Assembly: GCF_030519375.1 (NCBI RefSeq)
Contig: NZ_JAUMKB010000003.1
Span: forward strand, 124,001 to 188,000
DNA: 64,000 nt
Origin: Mucilaginibacter tolerans
GTDB lineage: Bacteria > Bacteroidota > Bacteroidia > Sphingobacteriales > Sphingobacteriaceae
Reading direction: 5' to 3'
A program made the translations under genes and the position numbers. The notes beneath the pieces are model-generated. The model was not told the DNA's origin. It saw nothing but the letters and a program-made list of their open reading frames with translations, and searched no databases. This document shows positions 25,865-34,948 of this stretch, in pieces; the stretch's first letter is position 1; every line of letters starts with the position of its first letter.

Positions 25865-26845
25865 ATGATGAAAAAAATTGCTTTAATAACTTTATTATCT
25901 CTGACTGCCGGTATTTGTGCAAACGCCCAGGATAATTCAGTGAAAACTCCTAAAGGTGCTGTTGTAAAAGTAGTAACAAGCAATCCGGGTGATAAGATTA
26001 AACCTAATGATGTAATCACCTTTGATGTTGTACAAAAGACCGAGAAAGATTCTGTTCTTTTCAGCAGCTATATGCTGGGCCATCCATTAAAGATACAGGT
26101 GCAGCCTTGCCAAAATGTTGGTGACCTGATGGATGCGTTGCCGTTGCTGGCCGCGAAAGACAGCGCTTGTATAAAAGTCCCTACTGATTCAGTTTTTAAG
26201 GATCATGAGGAACAACGCCCTGCGTTTCTGAAAAAAGGAAGTTGGTTGGTATTCAATGTGAAGATTGATAAAATACAGTCCTTACAGCAAGCTATTGATG
26301 AGAAAAATGCTGTTGGTGAGAAAATGAAAACGGAAGAAACTGCGGACCGCGATAAATATATTGCATCGCACAACCTGATTGTAAAAACAACGCCATCAGG
26401 ATTGAAATATGTTATCACGCAACCTTCGTTGAAACCTAAACCATTGGCAGGTGATACTGTGCTGGTTAACTATATTGGCCGTACAACCGGCGACAAAGTT
26501 TTCGATTCAAGCATACAGGCCGAAGCGCAAAAGGCAGGTTTAAATCAGCCCGGCCGTAACTATGAGCCGCTGCCGGTAGTTGTAGGCACGGGTAGTGTAA
26601 TAAAAGGATGGGACGAGGGGCTTTTATTATTAAACGAAGGCTCAAAAGCAAAACTGATCATACCGTCTAATTTAGGTTATGGCCCAGAAGGCGCAGGTGA
26701 TGCAATTGCTCCATATAGTACGTTAGTGTTTGATGTGGAATTGGTAAAGATCAAGCCGATAAAACATGCGATGGCACCAAAGCCCGCTGCTAAGAAGACA
26801 ACGACAGCGACAAAAAAACATACTGTCGCAAAAAAGAAAAGCTAA
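25865..26845 (+). CDS. FKBP-type peptidyl-prolyl isomerase, periplasmic
   Basis: A 326-residue exported protein with a cleavable signal (cleavage probably after ANAQ). It has the same two-part layout as its upstream paralogue: a degenerate FKBP-like N-terminal domain (NDVITFDVVQKTEKDSVLF, WLVFNVKIDKI) and a C-terminal FKBP domain with VLVNYIGRTTGDKVFDSS, VIKGWDEGLLLLNEGSKAKLIIPSNLGYG. The tail is Lys/Ala/Thr-rich. The pair looks like a tandem duplication in which one copy is lipidated and the other soluble. Confidence 0.9.
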   Translation: MMKKIALITLLSLTAGICANAQDNSVKTPKGAVVKVVTSNPGDKIKPNDVITFDVVQKTEKDSVLFSSYMLGHPLKIQVQPCQNVGDLMDALPLLAAKDSACIKVPTDSVFKDHEEQRPAFLKKGSWLVFNVKIDKIQSLQQAIDEKNAVGEKMKTEETADRDKYIASHNLIVKTTPSGLKYVITQPSLKPKPLAGDTVLVNYIGRTTGDKVFDSSIQAEAQKAGLNQPGRNYEPLPVVVGTGSVIKGWDEGLLLLNEGSKAKLIIPSNLGYGPEGAGDAIAPYSTLVFDVELVKIKPIKHAMAPKPAAKKTTTATKKHTVAKKKS

Positions 26846-26850
26846 TATTT

Positions 26851-26880
26851 AGCCTCGGTTCGCCGGGGCTTTTTATTTTT
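26851..26880 (+). terminator. terminator after the second FKBP gene, merging into a -7 element
   Basis: AGCCTCGG (26851-26858) pairs with CCGGGGCT (26863-26870), with one wobble and a TTCG loop, followed by a T-run. The T-run reads TATTTTTG at 26874-26881, a match to TAnnTTTG, five bases before tatD. Confidence 0.8.
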
Positions 26881-26885
26881 GCAGC

Positions 26886-27653
26886 ATGATATTGACCGAT
26901 ACACACACCCATCAATATTACGAGACTGACCCTGTGAAAAGGCAGGAACTGATGCAGCGCTGCCTGGATAACGGTATCAGCCGTTTGTTCCTGCCTAACG
27001 TTGATTCAGCGTCCATTGATCTGGTAATGAGCCAGGTAGCCGCATTTCCGGAGAATTGCTTTGCTATGCTCGGTTTGCACCCCTGCGACGTGAAAGAGCA
27101 CTGGCAGCAGGAACTGGATACTATTTATAATGCTATCCCTCAGCATAAAATATATGCCATAGGTGAAATAGGAATTGATTTGTATTGGGATAAAAGCACC
27201 CTAAATAACCAGATAGAAGCTTTCAAAACACAGATCAATTGGGCAAAGGAATTAAAACTGCCTATCGTTATCCACTGCCGCGACTCATTTGATGAGGTGT
27301 TCGCTGTTTTGGAAGAAGAGAAAGATGATGACCTGAGAGGAATTCTTCACTGCTTTACCGGCAGCCTTGAGCAAGCTAACAAACTGATCGACTTGGACTT
27401 CTACCTTGGCATTGGTGGCGTAGTCACCTACAAAAACTCAGGATTAGATAAAGTAGTACAGGAAATTGACTTAAAACATATCGTTTTAGAAACAGATTCT
27501 CCCTATCTTACGCCCGTTCCGCACCGCGGGAAGCGCAACGAGAGTTCATACTTGCTATATGTAGCTGAAAAGGTAGCCGATTTGCATCAAATGAGCGTTG
27601 AAGAAGTTGCCAGAGTGACCACCGAAAATTCAAAAATTGTGTTTGGTGTGTGA
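26886..27653 (+). CDS. tatD: TatD family metal-dependent DNase
   Basis: A 255-residue TIM-barrel hydrolase. Metal ligands are in TDTHTHQY, GEIGIDLYWD, IVIHCRDSFDE, LHCFTGS and ETDSPYLTPVP, which are all the family motifs. TatD proteins are 3'-5' exonucleases implicated in DNA repair or turnover. It precedes the asparaginase gene by 39 bp on the same strand. Confidence 0.94.
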   Translation: MILTDTHTHQYYETDPVKRQELMQRCLDNGISRLFLPNVDSASIDLVMSQVAAFPENCFAMLGLHPCDVKEHWQQELDTIYNAIPQHKIYAIGEIGIDLYWDKSTLNNQIEAFKTQINWAKELKLPIVIHCRDSFDEVFAVLEEEKDDDLRGILHCFTGSLEQANKLIDLDFYLGIGGVVTYKNSGLDKVVQEIDLKHIVLETDSPYLTPVPHRGKRNESSYLLYVAEKVADLHQMSVEEVARVTTENSKIVFGV

Positions 27654-27692
27654 ACGTTTTTATATTTACATTTTATTTGATTAGCCCGATTC

Positions 27693-28712
27693 ATGAACCA
27701 GATACTGATCATCTATACCGGAGGGACAATCGGTATGATGACCGACCCCAAAACCAAGGCACTTAAGCCAATTAACTTCGAACAGATCATGGAAAATGTT
27801 CCTGAACTGGAGAAGTTAAACTGCAAAATATTGGTTCATTCCTTTGAACAGATCATTGATTCATCCAATATGAACCCAGAGATCTGGTGCGAACTGGCCC
27901 ACCTAATCAGAGATAATTACGATAATGTAGATGGCTTCGTGATATTGCATGGTTCGGATACCATGGCCTTTACGGCATCAGCGCTCAGCTTTATGCTCGA
28001 GAATCTGGCTAAGCCGGTTATTTTCACAGGCTCGCAGTTACCTATTAGCGCTATCCGTACAGATGCGAAAGAAAATTTGATGACTGCCATCGAGATCGCC
28101 AAAGCAAAGAAACATGATCGGGCCCGCGTACCTGAAGTATGTATCTACTTTGATTACAAATTATTCAGAGGCAACAGGGCATTTAAGTATAATTCGTCCA
28201 AGTTTGAGGCATTCAGATCACCAAACTACCCAATATTGGCTGAATCAGGTGTGCACCTTAAATTTAGCCTTAACGATATAAGGCAACCAACAGAAGATCA
28301 TTTTATTGTCCACAGCGACCTGGCAAATGATGTGGCGGTACTTAAACTTTATCCGGGTATTAGTCCGAAAGTGGTTGAAAACATCCTTTCTGCCGATGTA
28401 CGGGGTATTGTAATGGAAACATTCGGAGCAGGCAACACCACCACCGATCAATGGTTTATAGACCTGCTTAAAAATGCGATCAACAGCGGCAAAGTGATAC
28501 TGGATATTTCGCAATGTAAAGTAGGAACGGTAGAATTAGGCCGATATGAAACCAGCAAGGAACTGAAAGACATGGGGGTAGCCAACGGTTACGACATGAC
28601 CTACGAAGCCGCCATCACCAAAATGATGTACCTGCTGGGACAATATAAAGAGCCTGCTGTTATTAAAGAATTGCTGGAGACGGATCTGCGTGGTGAGCTA
28701 ACGATTTCATAA
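27693..28712 (+). CDS. ansA: type I (cytoplasmic) L-asparaginase
   Basis: A 339-residue protein without a signal peptide. Both catalytic threonine regions are present: IIYTGGTIGMM at the N-terminus and GFVILHGSDTMAFTASALSFML near residue 90, with TGSQLPISAIRTDAKENLM after it. It hydrolyses asparagine to aspartate and ammonia. It converges with the metal-efflux genes. Confidence 0.94.
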   Translation: MNQILIIYTGGTIGMMTDPKTKALKPINFEQIMENVPELEKLNCKILVHSFEQIIDSSNMNPEIWCELAHLIRDNYDNVDGFVILHGSDTMAFTASALSFMLENLAKPVIFTGSQLPISAIRTDAKENLMTAIEIAKAKKHDRARVPEVCIYFDYKLFRGNRAFKYNSSKFEAFRSPNYPILAESGVHLKFSLNDIRQPTEDHFIVHSDLANDVAVLKLYPGISPKVVENILSADVRGIVMETFGAGNTTTDQWFIDLLKNAINSGKVILDISQCKVGTVELGRYETSKELKDMGVANGYDMTYEAAITKMMYLLGQYKEPAVIKELLETDLRGELTIS

Positions 28713-28730
28713 GGAAACTTTAGATTTAAT

Positions 28731-28765
28731 CAAAACAAAAGCGGCAGGTATACAACCCGCTGCTT
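28731..28765 (-). terminator. hairpin between ansA and the RND pump gene
   Basis: AAGCGGC (28739-28745) and GCTGCTT (28759-28765) form a seven-pair stem with one mismatch. On the minus strand it is followed by TTTTGTTTT, so it may terminate the efflux operon. The spacer to 28853 otherwise holds no gene. Confidence 0.45.
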
Positions 28766-28853
28766 AACTACAGTACCTTAATTGCGCCGGCAGGTACAGC
28801 TCTCACCCTGCACCGCCGTCCGCAATACCGATACTCGGGGGTATTAGTCTCTT

Positions 28854-31800
28854 TTACATCCGCCCAATATTCCCTTGCTCCACACGTTTTTTGTATGCGC
28901 CGTAGAATATGATCGGGAAGATGAACAGGTTAAATGTTGTATTGGTGATTAACCCGCCTATCACTACAATGGCCAAAGGTTTTGAGGCTTCAGAACCAAT
29001 ACCATTTGACATGGCCGCGGGCAATAAACCGATGGCAGCCATTAACGCCGTCATTACTACCGCCCGCAGACGTTCGGCAACGCCCAGCTTTAGCGCATCA
29101 GAGAATCGGCGTGCCGAATGAAATCTTAACTCCTTGATATTTGTCTTGAACTTGGTGATCAGGATCACCCCATTCTGCACACATATACCAAACAGGGCGA
29201 TAAAGCCGATACCAGCTGAAATATTAAAATTGACACCTGTTATCAATAAGGCCAGGATCCCTCCTGCTATTGCGAACGGAACGTTATTCAGTACCAATAA
29301 CGAATCCTTTACATTCCCGAACAGGATAAACAGGATGAAGAAAATGATCAGCAAGCTGATCGGCACTACCTGGGCCAATCGCTTCGAAGCGCGCTGCTGG
29401 TTTTCGAAATCGCCCGCCCATTCAAGGAAATAACCTTTCGGTAGTTTGATTTTGGCATTTACTTTATCCTGTGCTTCTTTAATGGTACTACCCATGTCCC
29501 TGCCACGGATTGAAAATTTTATAGCTCCGTAACGTTTATGCGCGTCACGGTAGATCATACTGATACCGGTAATTTTAGTGATATCTGCTATTTCACGGAG
29601 AGGAACTTTCTTACCACTGGTAGATGGCACCCGCAGGTCGCCGATAGACTGGGTGTTATTACGGAAATCCTCAGGATAACGTATACGCAAATCGAACTTG
29701 CGTTCGCCCTCATATATCTGTGTAGCGGCCTTGCCACCGATTGCCGTTTCGATCACGGCATTGGCATCCGCAGCAGTAACGCCGTATTGAGCCATTTTTA
29801 CCTGATTCAGATTGATCTGCAACTCAGGTTGACCCATATCACGCAGGATACCCAGGTCCTCTATGCCCTTTACATTTTTCAGAATATTATAAATACTGTC
29901 CTCCCTGCTTTCGATGAATTTATAATCATCTCCAAACATTTTTACGACGATGGAACCTTTTACCCCTGATACCGCTTCCTCTACGTTATCAGAAATTGGC
30001 TGCGAGAAGTTTAAATCGATCCCCGGAAAAAACTTCAGTTTTTCCTGCATGCGTTGGATCAATTCTTCTTTAGTTTCGCCCCTCGCCCACTTGTCCTGCG
30101 GATATATATCAACGTGGAACTCGATGTTATAAAAGCCCGTTGCATCCGTACCATCATTCGGGCGACCGGTTTGTGAAAGCACCTGCTTTACTTCTGAAAA
30201 ACTCAGAAATATTTTGCGCATCTCATTCGCCAGTTTTACCGATTCACCAAGCGAGGTGCTTAGCGGACCCGTGGCCCTGACATATATCGAGCCCTCGTTC
30301 AACTCTGGGAGGAACTCTGTTCCCAATAACTCAAAACAAGCCAGGCAAATAACTAAAGTACCGATGGTAAATGGCAGCATTACCTTTCTGAATTTGAAGC
30401 ACCATGTATAGATACGCATGCAGAAACCCGTCACAAACTCAACAAACACATTATGCTTTTCCTTTACATTTTTATTGAGCAGCACGCTTGCAAAAGCAGG
30501 CACAAAAGTGAAGGTCATGATCAAAGCTCCGAGCAGGGCAAAACCCAGCGTCCAGGCCAGAGGAGAGAACATTTTACCTTCCACCTTTTGGAAACTGAAA
30601 ATGGGCAGCAAACCGGTGATAATGATCAGCTTGGCAAAGAATATACCTTTACCGTTTACCAGACAAGCCTCCTTGATCATACCCAATTTACTCAGCCTGT
30701 TATATTTCTCCATACCCACTTCCCTGGCACGATGATCGAGCACAACAAATATCCCTTCCACCATCACTACAGCACCGTCTATGATAATACCAAAGTCGAT
30801 TGCACCCATCGAAAGCAGATTGGCCGACATGCCTTTTAGCTTGAGACAGATAAAGGCAAACAATAAAGCCAGCGGAATAATAAGCGATACGATGAGCGTG
30901 GTGCGCCAGTCGGCCATGAAGAGGAACACGATCACAGTTACAAATATGATCCCTTCAAACATATTATGGAGCACTGTATGCGTGGCAAAATTTACCAGGT
31001 CCTCACGGTCGTAAAAGGTTTTGATCTTTACATCTGAGGGTAAAATATTATAATTCAGGTCGTGTATTTTCTGTTTCAGCGCGGCAATCACCAGGCTTGG
31101 GTTTTCGCCTTTGCGCATCACCACGATACCTTCTACCACATCCGGGTCGCGATCACGACCAACCTGGCCTAATCTTGGCAATGCTGATTCGGTTACTTCG
31201 CCAATGGTCTTCACGTAAATTGGTGTACCCTTTACATTGTTGATGACTACATTCTTGATCTCGTCGATATTGTTCAGCAAACCAATACCACGCACCACGT
31301 AAGCCTGGCCGCTCTGTTCGATCACATCTCCACCCACATTTACGTTACTTTTTGATACAGCTTCATAAAGCTCCAGTGCCGATACGCCATATTGTAAGGC
31401 TTTTTGCGGATCGACGGTGATCTGGTAAGTTTTCACTTCACCGCCAAAACTGTTTACATCAGCCACCCCGGGTACGGCGCGTATCTCGCGGTCGACCACC
31501 CAGTCCTCAATCGTTTTCAGTTCACGAACAGATCGCTTATTGCTTGTCAATGTAAAACGATATATCTCGCCTGTCGGACCGTAAGGTGGCTCGATAGATG
31601 GATTTACGCCATCGGGCAGATTAGCGTCGCCGATATGGTTATTGATCTGTAGACGCGCAAAAGCATAATCTACATCATCATCAAAAGTCACTTTGACTAC
31701 CGAAAGGCCAAACAAGGAAGACGACCTGATACTGGTTTTCTTCTCTGCCGGGTTCATAGCAATTTCCAGCGGACGGGTTACAAATTTTTCAACCTCCTCG

Positions 31801-31982
31801 GCGCTCCGTCCCGGCCATTGTGAAATAATAGTAACCGAGGTATTGGTCACATCCGGGAAGGCATCGATACTGATATTTTTAAAGCTGATATACCCCCCGG
31901 CTGCAAGCAACGCAGTTACGAAGAATATAAAATACTTGTTTTTTAATGCGAATGATAAAACCCTTTTTATGAATCGATTCAT
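28854..31982 (-). CDS. czcA: CzcA/CusA-family heavy-metal RND efflux pump
   Basis: A 1042-residue inner-membrane pump with the 12-helix RND layout and two large periplasmic loops. The fourth helix (about residues 392-412) reads GAIDFGIIIDGAVVMVEG. DFG-x3-DGA-x-x-x-x-E is the pattern of pumps for divalent cations such as Zn, Co, Cd or Ni rather than of Cu/Ag pumps (CusA). ISIDAFPDVTNTSVTIISQWPGRS near residue 40 is also typical. It forms a tripartite complex with the adaptor and outer-membrane genes immediately upstream. The gene symbol follows the family; the metal is inferred. Confidence 0.93.
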   Translation of the reverse strand: MNRFIKRVLSFALKNKYFIFFVTALLAAGGYISFKNISIDAFPDVTNTSVTIISQWPGRSAEEVEKFVTRPLEIAMNPAEKKTSIRSSSLFGLSVVKVTFDDDVDYAFARLQINNHIGDANLPDGVNPSIEPPYGPTGEIYRFTLTSNKRSVRELKTIEDWVVDREIRAVPGVADVNSFGGEVKTYQITVDPQKALQYGVSALELYEAVSKSNVNVGGDVIEQSGQAYVVRGIGLLNNIDEIKNVVINNVKGTPIYVKTIGEVTESALPRLGQVGRDRDPDVVEGIVVMRKGENPSLVIAALKQKIHDLNYNILPSDVKIKTFYDREDLVNFATHTVLHNMFEGIIFVTVIVFLFMADWRTTLIVSLIIPLALLFAFICLKLKGMSANLLSMGAIDFGIIIDGAVVMVEGIFVVLDHRAREVGMEKYNRLSKLGMIKEACLVNGKGIFFAKLIIITGLLPIFSFQKVEGKMFSPLAWTLGFALLGALIMTFTFVPAFASVLLNKNVKEKHNVFVEFVTGFCMRIYTWCFKFRKVMLPFTIGTLVICLACFELLGTEFLPELNEGSIYVRATGPLSTSLGESVKLANEMRKIFLSFSEVKQVLSQTGRPNDGTDATGFYNIEFHVDIYPQDKWARGETKEELIQRMQEKLKFFPGIDLNFSQPISDNVEEAVSGVKGSIVVKMFGDDYKFIESREDSIYNILKNVKGIEDLGILRDMGQPELQINLNQVKMAQYGVTAADANAVIETAIGGKAATQIYEGERKFDLRIRYPEDFRNNTQSIGDLRVPSTSGKKVPLREIADITKITGISMIYRDAHKRYGAIKFSIRGRDMGSTIKEAQDKVNAKIKLPKGYFLEWAGDFENQQRASKRLAQVVPISLLIIFFILFILFGNVKDSLLVLNNVPFAIAGGILALLITGVNFNISAGIGFIALFGICVQNGVILITKFKTNIKELRFHSARRFSDALKLGVAERLRAVVMTALMAAIGLLPAAMSNGIGSEASKPLAIVVIGGLITNTTFNLFIFPIIFYGAYKKRVEQGNIGRM

Positions 31983-31987
31983 GTCGT

Positions 31988-32022
31988 GATTTCGAAATTC
32001 GGATGTACGATTTCGGATTTAT
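31988..32022. repeat. heptad-word array between the adaptor and pump genes
   Basis: Five consecutive 7-nt words (gatttcg, aaattcg, gatgtac, gatttcg, gatttat) run from 31988 to 32022, directly before the pump start codon on the minus strand. No inverted second arm is seen here. Confidence 0.7.
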
Positions 32023-32071
32023 TTTTTGTGTTTTATTTCAATTTTATTCAACGCCAACCGTCCTGCACCTG

Positions 32072-33172
32072 TCAGTCTTTAAGCGATTCAAAAAGATATA
32101 CTTGTCTGGATGCCACTAAGCGGTCGCCAGGTTTTAAACCTGCACGGATGTAGGCACGGTCTTCTACTTTTTTGGCAATATCCACCTGCTGAATGCGTGC
32201 GTGAGCCTTCCCGTCAACTACTACTACATAGTTTTTATCATTATCAAAAATCAAAGCACGGGTATTGATCACCGGCAGTTTTTCACCTGATTTAGCTTTG
32301 ATAATCACGCTGGCAAACATGCCCGGCTTTAATTTATTCCCCGGGTTGTTGATTTTCACTCTGGCTTTGATCACTTTATCATCGGGGTCTAGCATATCAT
32401 ATATCTTATCGATTTTACCATCAAAAACCTTATCAGGGTAAGACAGAGTAGTGATCTTTACGGGGTCGCCGGTTTGTATGTTGGCAATATCAGACTCATA
32501 AATATTGATGAGTACATACACATCCGACAGATCAGCAATTGTAAACAGGTTGGTGCCGTTATCCGCTCTCACCTGCGTGTTATCGGTCAGGTTTTTCTCG
32601 ATCACATAGCCGGAGATTGGCGCTTTTACAAGATATCCTTGCGCATTACTCTTGTTAATGCCTACCACCTCGGCGGCACGCTTATTTTCAGCTACAGCTT
32701 TTTGATAGTCAGACTGAGCCTGCTCAAAATCCTTTTGAGAAGCCAACCCACTTTTGTATAAATCCTGGGTAGATTCCAAAGTCCGTTTGGCACTTCGCAG
32801 GTCCGCTTCGGCAGAAATATAATCTTTAGTAAAGGCGGCCATCTCAGCGCTTTTCATAATGGCCAAAGTTTGTCCCCTGCTCACTACATCCCCCAATTGC
32901 ACATTCACGTCTTTAGCTACGCCGCTTACCAGAGGGTAAATTTTGACAGTCTTATTTTCATCGGGAGCGACACTGCCGGTCAGCCTGATCTCAGACAGCG
33001 CACTAGCCTCCTTCACAGTATCTATCAGCAGGCTCCTCAGGAGCGTATCCGTTACCTGGAATTTTTCGTCTTTTTCGCCCCCGGAGGCTTCAGAGCGATG
33101 ACAACTTTGCAGTGTTACCACTGCTGACACTGCTAGGACAGCAGCCATAATGTAGTATTGCGGTTTAAACAT
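32072..33172 (-). CDS. czcB: efflux RND transporter periplasmic adaptor (membrane fusion protein)
   Basis: ATG 33172 is the likely start; a TTG 30 codons upstream is not. The 366-residue lipoprotein starts MFKPQYYIM and has lipobox LQSC with Cys24. Typical adaptor parts follow: a barrel-sandwich half (VNVQLGDVVSRGQTLAIM), an alpha-helical hairpin (about residues 105-165), the second lipoyl half (GYLVKAPISGYVIEKNL) and a beta-barrel (LSDVYVLINIYESDIANIQ). It bridges CzcA and CzcC. No obvious His-rich metal-binding stretch is present. Confidence 0.92.
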   Translation of the reverse strand: MFKPQYYIMAAVLAVSAVVTLQSCHRSEASGGEKDEKFQVTDTLLRSLLIDTVKEASALSEIRLTGSVAPDENKTVKIYPLVSGVAKDVNVQLGDVVSRGQTLAIMKSAEMAAFTKDYISAEADLRSAKRTLESTQDLYKSGLASQKDFEQAQSDYQKAVAENKRAAEVVGINKSNAQGYLVKAPISGYVIEKNLTDNTQVRADNGTNLFTIADLSDVYVLINIYESDIANIQTGDPVKITTLSYPDKVFDGKIDKIYDMLDPDDKVIKARVKINNPGNKLKPGMFASVIIKAKSGEKLPVINTRALIFDNDKNYVVVVDGKAHARIQQVDIAKKVEDRAYIRAGLKPGDRLVASRQVYLFESLKD

Positions 33173-33188
33173 ATCGCGTGGCTCTTTT

Positions 33189-33261
33189 ATAAAATATATT
33201 TTATCTTTTATATGAATTATTGCCACGGCAAGTGCAGCAAATTGCTGCACTGCCTTTGGCA
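33189..33261. promoter_or_regulatory. two palindromes in the leader between the czcC and czcB genes
   Basis: A perfect 16-bp palindrome (ataaaatatattttat) lies at 33189-33204, 17 bp before the czcB start. A 41-nt imperfect palindrome lies at 33221-33261; its core arms agtgcagcaa (33231-33240) and ttgctgcact (33242-33251) pair perfectly around one base. They could be a repressor operator or mRNA hairpins that set adaptor translation. The 265-bp spacer between czcC and czcB holds no gene that I accept. Confidence 0.55.
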
Positions 33262-33437
33262 ACCTTAATACATCTAGGGGTATTAAGTATCATTAGTAGG
33301 GGTATTTTGAAAGTTGGTGTCCTCATCGCCTGCTCATCGGGAAACAGTCCGATTGCCTGGCAGTGGTCTGCCAGGGCAATCAATCCGTTTCTTTCGAACA
33401 TTTCTGTCATTGTTATTTTAATAGCAGGGGTATGCAT

Positions 33438-34715
33438 CTATTTATTAAAAAATGATGTGCCTGTCGCATAATTCAACTGCTCCATGGAGAGCACCCGATT
33501 AAGCTGAAGGCCATTCATTTGCAGCGTGTTGGTTTTGTAGGAATCATAAAAGTCCAGGAATTCCAGCATGCTGATATTTCGTTTCTCGTAATTCTTAAAT
33601 ACCTCCTGAATCAGGTGGGTAAAATCATCTTTAAACTGGGGGTCGAAGCCGTTGTACAGTTGCTCCAATCGCAAAGCTCCTTTGTAATTAGTTGCCACGT
33701 CACTTTCTACCTGGTCTTGCTGACTTTGCAACTGCACTTTGCTTTGATCGACTGCGATATGAGCCTGTTTGATGGCTCCCTGGTTACGGTTAAAAAACGG
33801 CAGACTGAAAGCTATGCCCGCACTCATAAAGTTGTTCCCATACGAACCCAGTTTATCATAATTAAAGGATAGCGAAACGTCCGGAACAGCGGTTGCTTTT
33901 TGCAGTTTCAGGTTCATGTTGCTGTAATCAACTGCGGCTTTGCTGTATCTTAAGTCGTAGCGATTGACGTAAGCCGAATCCAGCAATTGCTGATAAGGCA
34001 CTCGCGACACCATCTCTTTGTTATCCGCCGTTACTATTGGCTCTACATAAGTTTTGGATGATACTTTGATCAACAATTTCAACTCACTTTCGGTAGTATC
34101 AATACCGGCCAGCAGACCATTGTATTCCGTTTGAAGTGAATAAAGCTGCGATTGAATACGCAGCACCTCCTTTTGAGCAATGTTACCCTTGGTATACTGC
34201 TCTTTAAAAACAGTCAGCGTTTTTGATAAAGAAGCGATCTCCTCATTATAAACTTTAGCCGATTGTTCGTTATAATAAATGGTGTAGAAATCATTCCGGA
34301 GCGTGAACTTCAACGTACGCAGCAGGTCAAAAAACTGATATTTGGCTTGCTCAACACCGATTTTGGCTAATTGGATATTTTTGTTCCTTTTTCCGGCGGT
34401 ATAGAAAAGCTGCGAGACGCTCATTGATTGCTCGCTGAAAGCATTAGGCACACCTGTGGCATGAATACCATTAGCAAAACTGAAATCGGGATTTTGAAAC
34501 AGGCGGGCGGTCATGACCTGTGCACTGGCATTGTCGATATTGTATCGCGAAATGATCAGGCTCAGGTTATTTTTTATGAATTGATCCTCGACCTGCCGTA
34601 CTGTTAGCTTTAAGGTATCGCTAGCCGGGGTTTGTGCAAACGCAAACACAGGGACCCCGGCAGCAACACATGCTATTTGCAGCAATACGATAGTCCGGAT
34701 ATATTTTAAAAGCAT
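33438..34715 (-). CDS. czcC: TolC-family outer-membrane efflux protein
   Basis: A 425-residue exported protein (signal to about residue 28, ending FAFAQ). The helical outer-membrane efflux repeats show in NIDNASAQVMTARLFQNPDFSF and YDKLGSYGNNFMSAGIAFSLPFFNRNQG. It is the first gene of the efflux operon, ahead of the adaptor and pump. It has the best promoter match in this region at 34731-34760. Confidence 0.92.
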   Translation of the reverse strand: MLLKYIRTIVLLQIACVAAGVPVFAFAQTPASDTLKLTVRQVEDQFIKNNLSLIISRYNIDNASAQVMTARLFQNPDFSFANGIHATGVPNAFSEQSMSVSQLFYTAGKRNKNIQLAKIGVEQAKYQFFDLLRTLKFTLRNDFYTIYYNEQSAKVYNEEIASLSKTLTVFKEQYTKGNIAQKEVLRIQSQLYSLQTEYNGLLAGIDTTESELKLLIKVSSKTYVEPIVTADNKEMVSRVPYQQLLDSAYVNRYDLRYSKAAVDYSNMNLKLQKATAVPDVSLSFNYDKLGSYGNNFMSAGIAFSLPFFNRNQGAIKQAHIAVDQSKVQLQSQQDQVESDVATNYKGALRLEQLYNGFDPQFKDDFTHLIQEVFKNYEKRNISMLEFLDFYDSYKTNTLQMNGLQLNRVLSMEQLNYATGTSFFNK

Positions 34716-34730
34716 AAATTATTATTTGTG

Positions 34731-34760
34731 CAAAAATATCCGGGAGGTGTTAGAGGACAA
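34731..34760 (-). promoter_or_regulatory. promoter of the metal-efflux operon
   Basis: On the minus strand TTG (34760-34758) is separated by 19 nt from TATTTTTG (34738-34731), matching the Bacteroidota TTG-N19-TAnnTTTG consensus. The czcC start is 15 bp further on. Confidence 0.7.
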
Positions 34761-34770
34761 TTAAAGCCAC

Positions 34771-34789
34771 ATTAGAATGGGATTAGAAT
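34771..34789. promoter_or_regulatory. candidate response-regulator binding site (direct repeat)
   Basis: ATTAGAAT occurs at 34771-34778 and again at 34782-34789, 11 bp apart or one helical turn, just upstream of the efflux promoter. The same octamer, inverted, is at 37082-37089 in front of the response-regulator gene. OmpR-family regulators bind such direct repeats. Confidence 0.5.
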
Positions 34790-34895
34790 TTAAATCCGCC
34801 GCAATAGTGGGAATTACGATTTTAGAAGTATCGTAATGCATAAGCTGATTTTAGGTTTGGGGTTATTATTTCAGATTTGGTTATGATTCACAAGC

Positions 34896-34948
34896 AGATT
34901 TACGATTGTAGATGTTATAAAATCGTAAATCTAAAATCGTAAATCTAA
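34896..34948. repeat. heptad-word repeat at the 3' end of the histidine kinase gene
   Basis: Words aatcgta, aatctaa, aatcgta, aatctaa run in phase from 34921 to 34948 and enter the kinase stop codon. The inverted partner agatttacgatt is at 34896-34907. Another small inverted repeat (attacgat/atcgtaat) is at 34813-34837. Confidence 0.75.

Noticed and set aside
28786..28850. gcggcaggta/gccggcaggta near-repeat after ansA
   Set aside because: The copies are short and diverged, with no structure beyond the hairpin already listed.
30418..30839. Plus-strand frames opposite the RND pump gene
   Set aside because: They are antisense to a clearly coding 1042-residue protein and show no signal or domain.
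33201..33437. A 78-codon minus-strand frame starting immediately after the czcC stop codon
   Set aside because: The adjacency is striking, but the frame runs through the 41-nt palindrome, its residue pattern is not protein-like and no family is recognisable.
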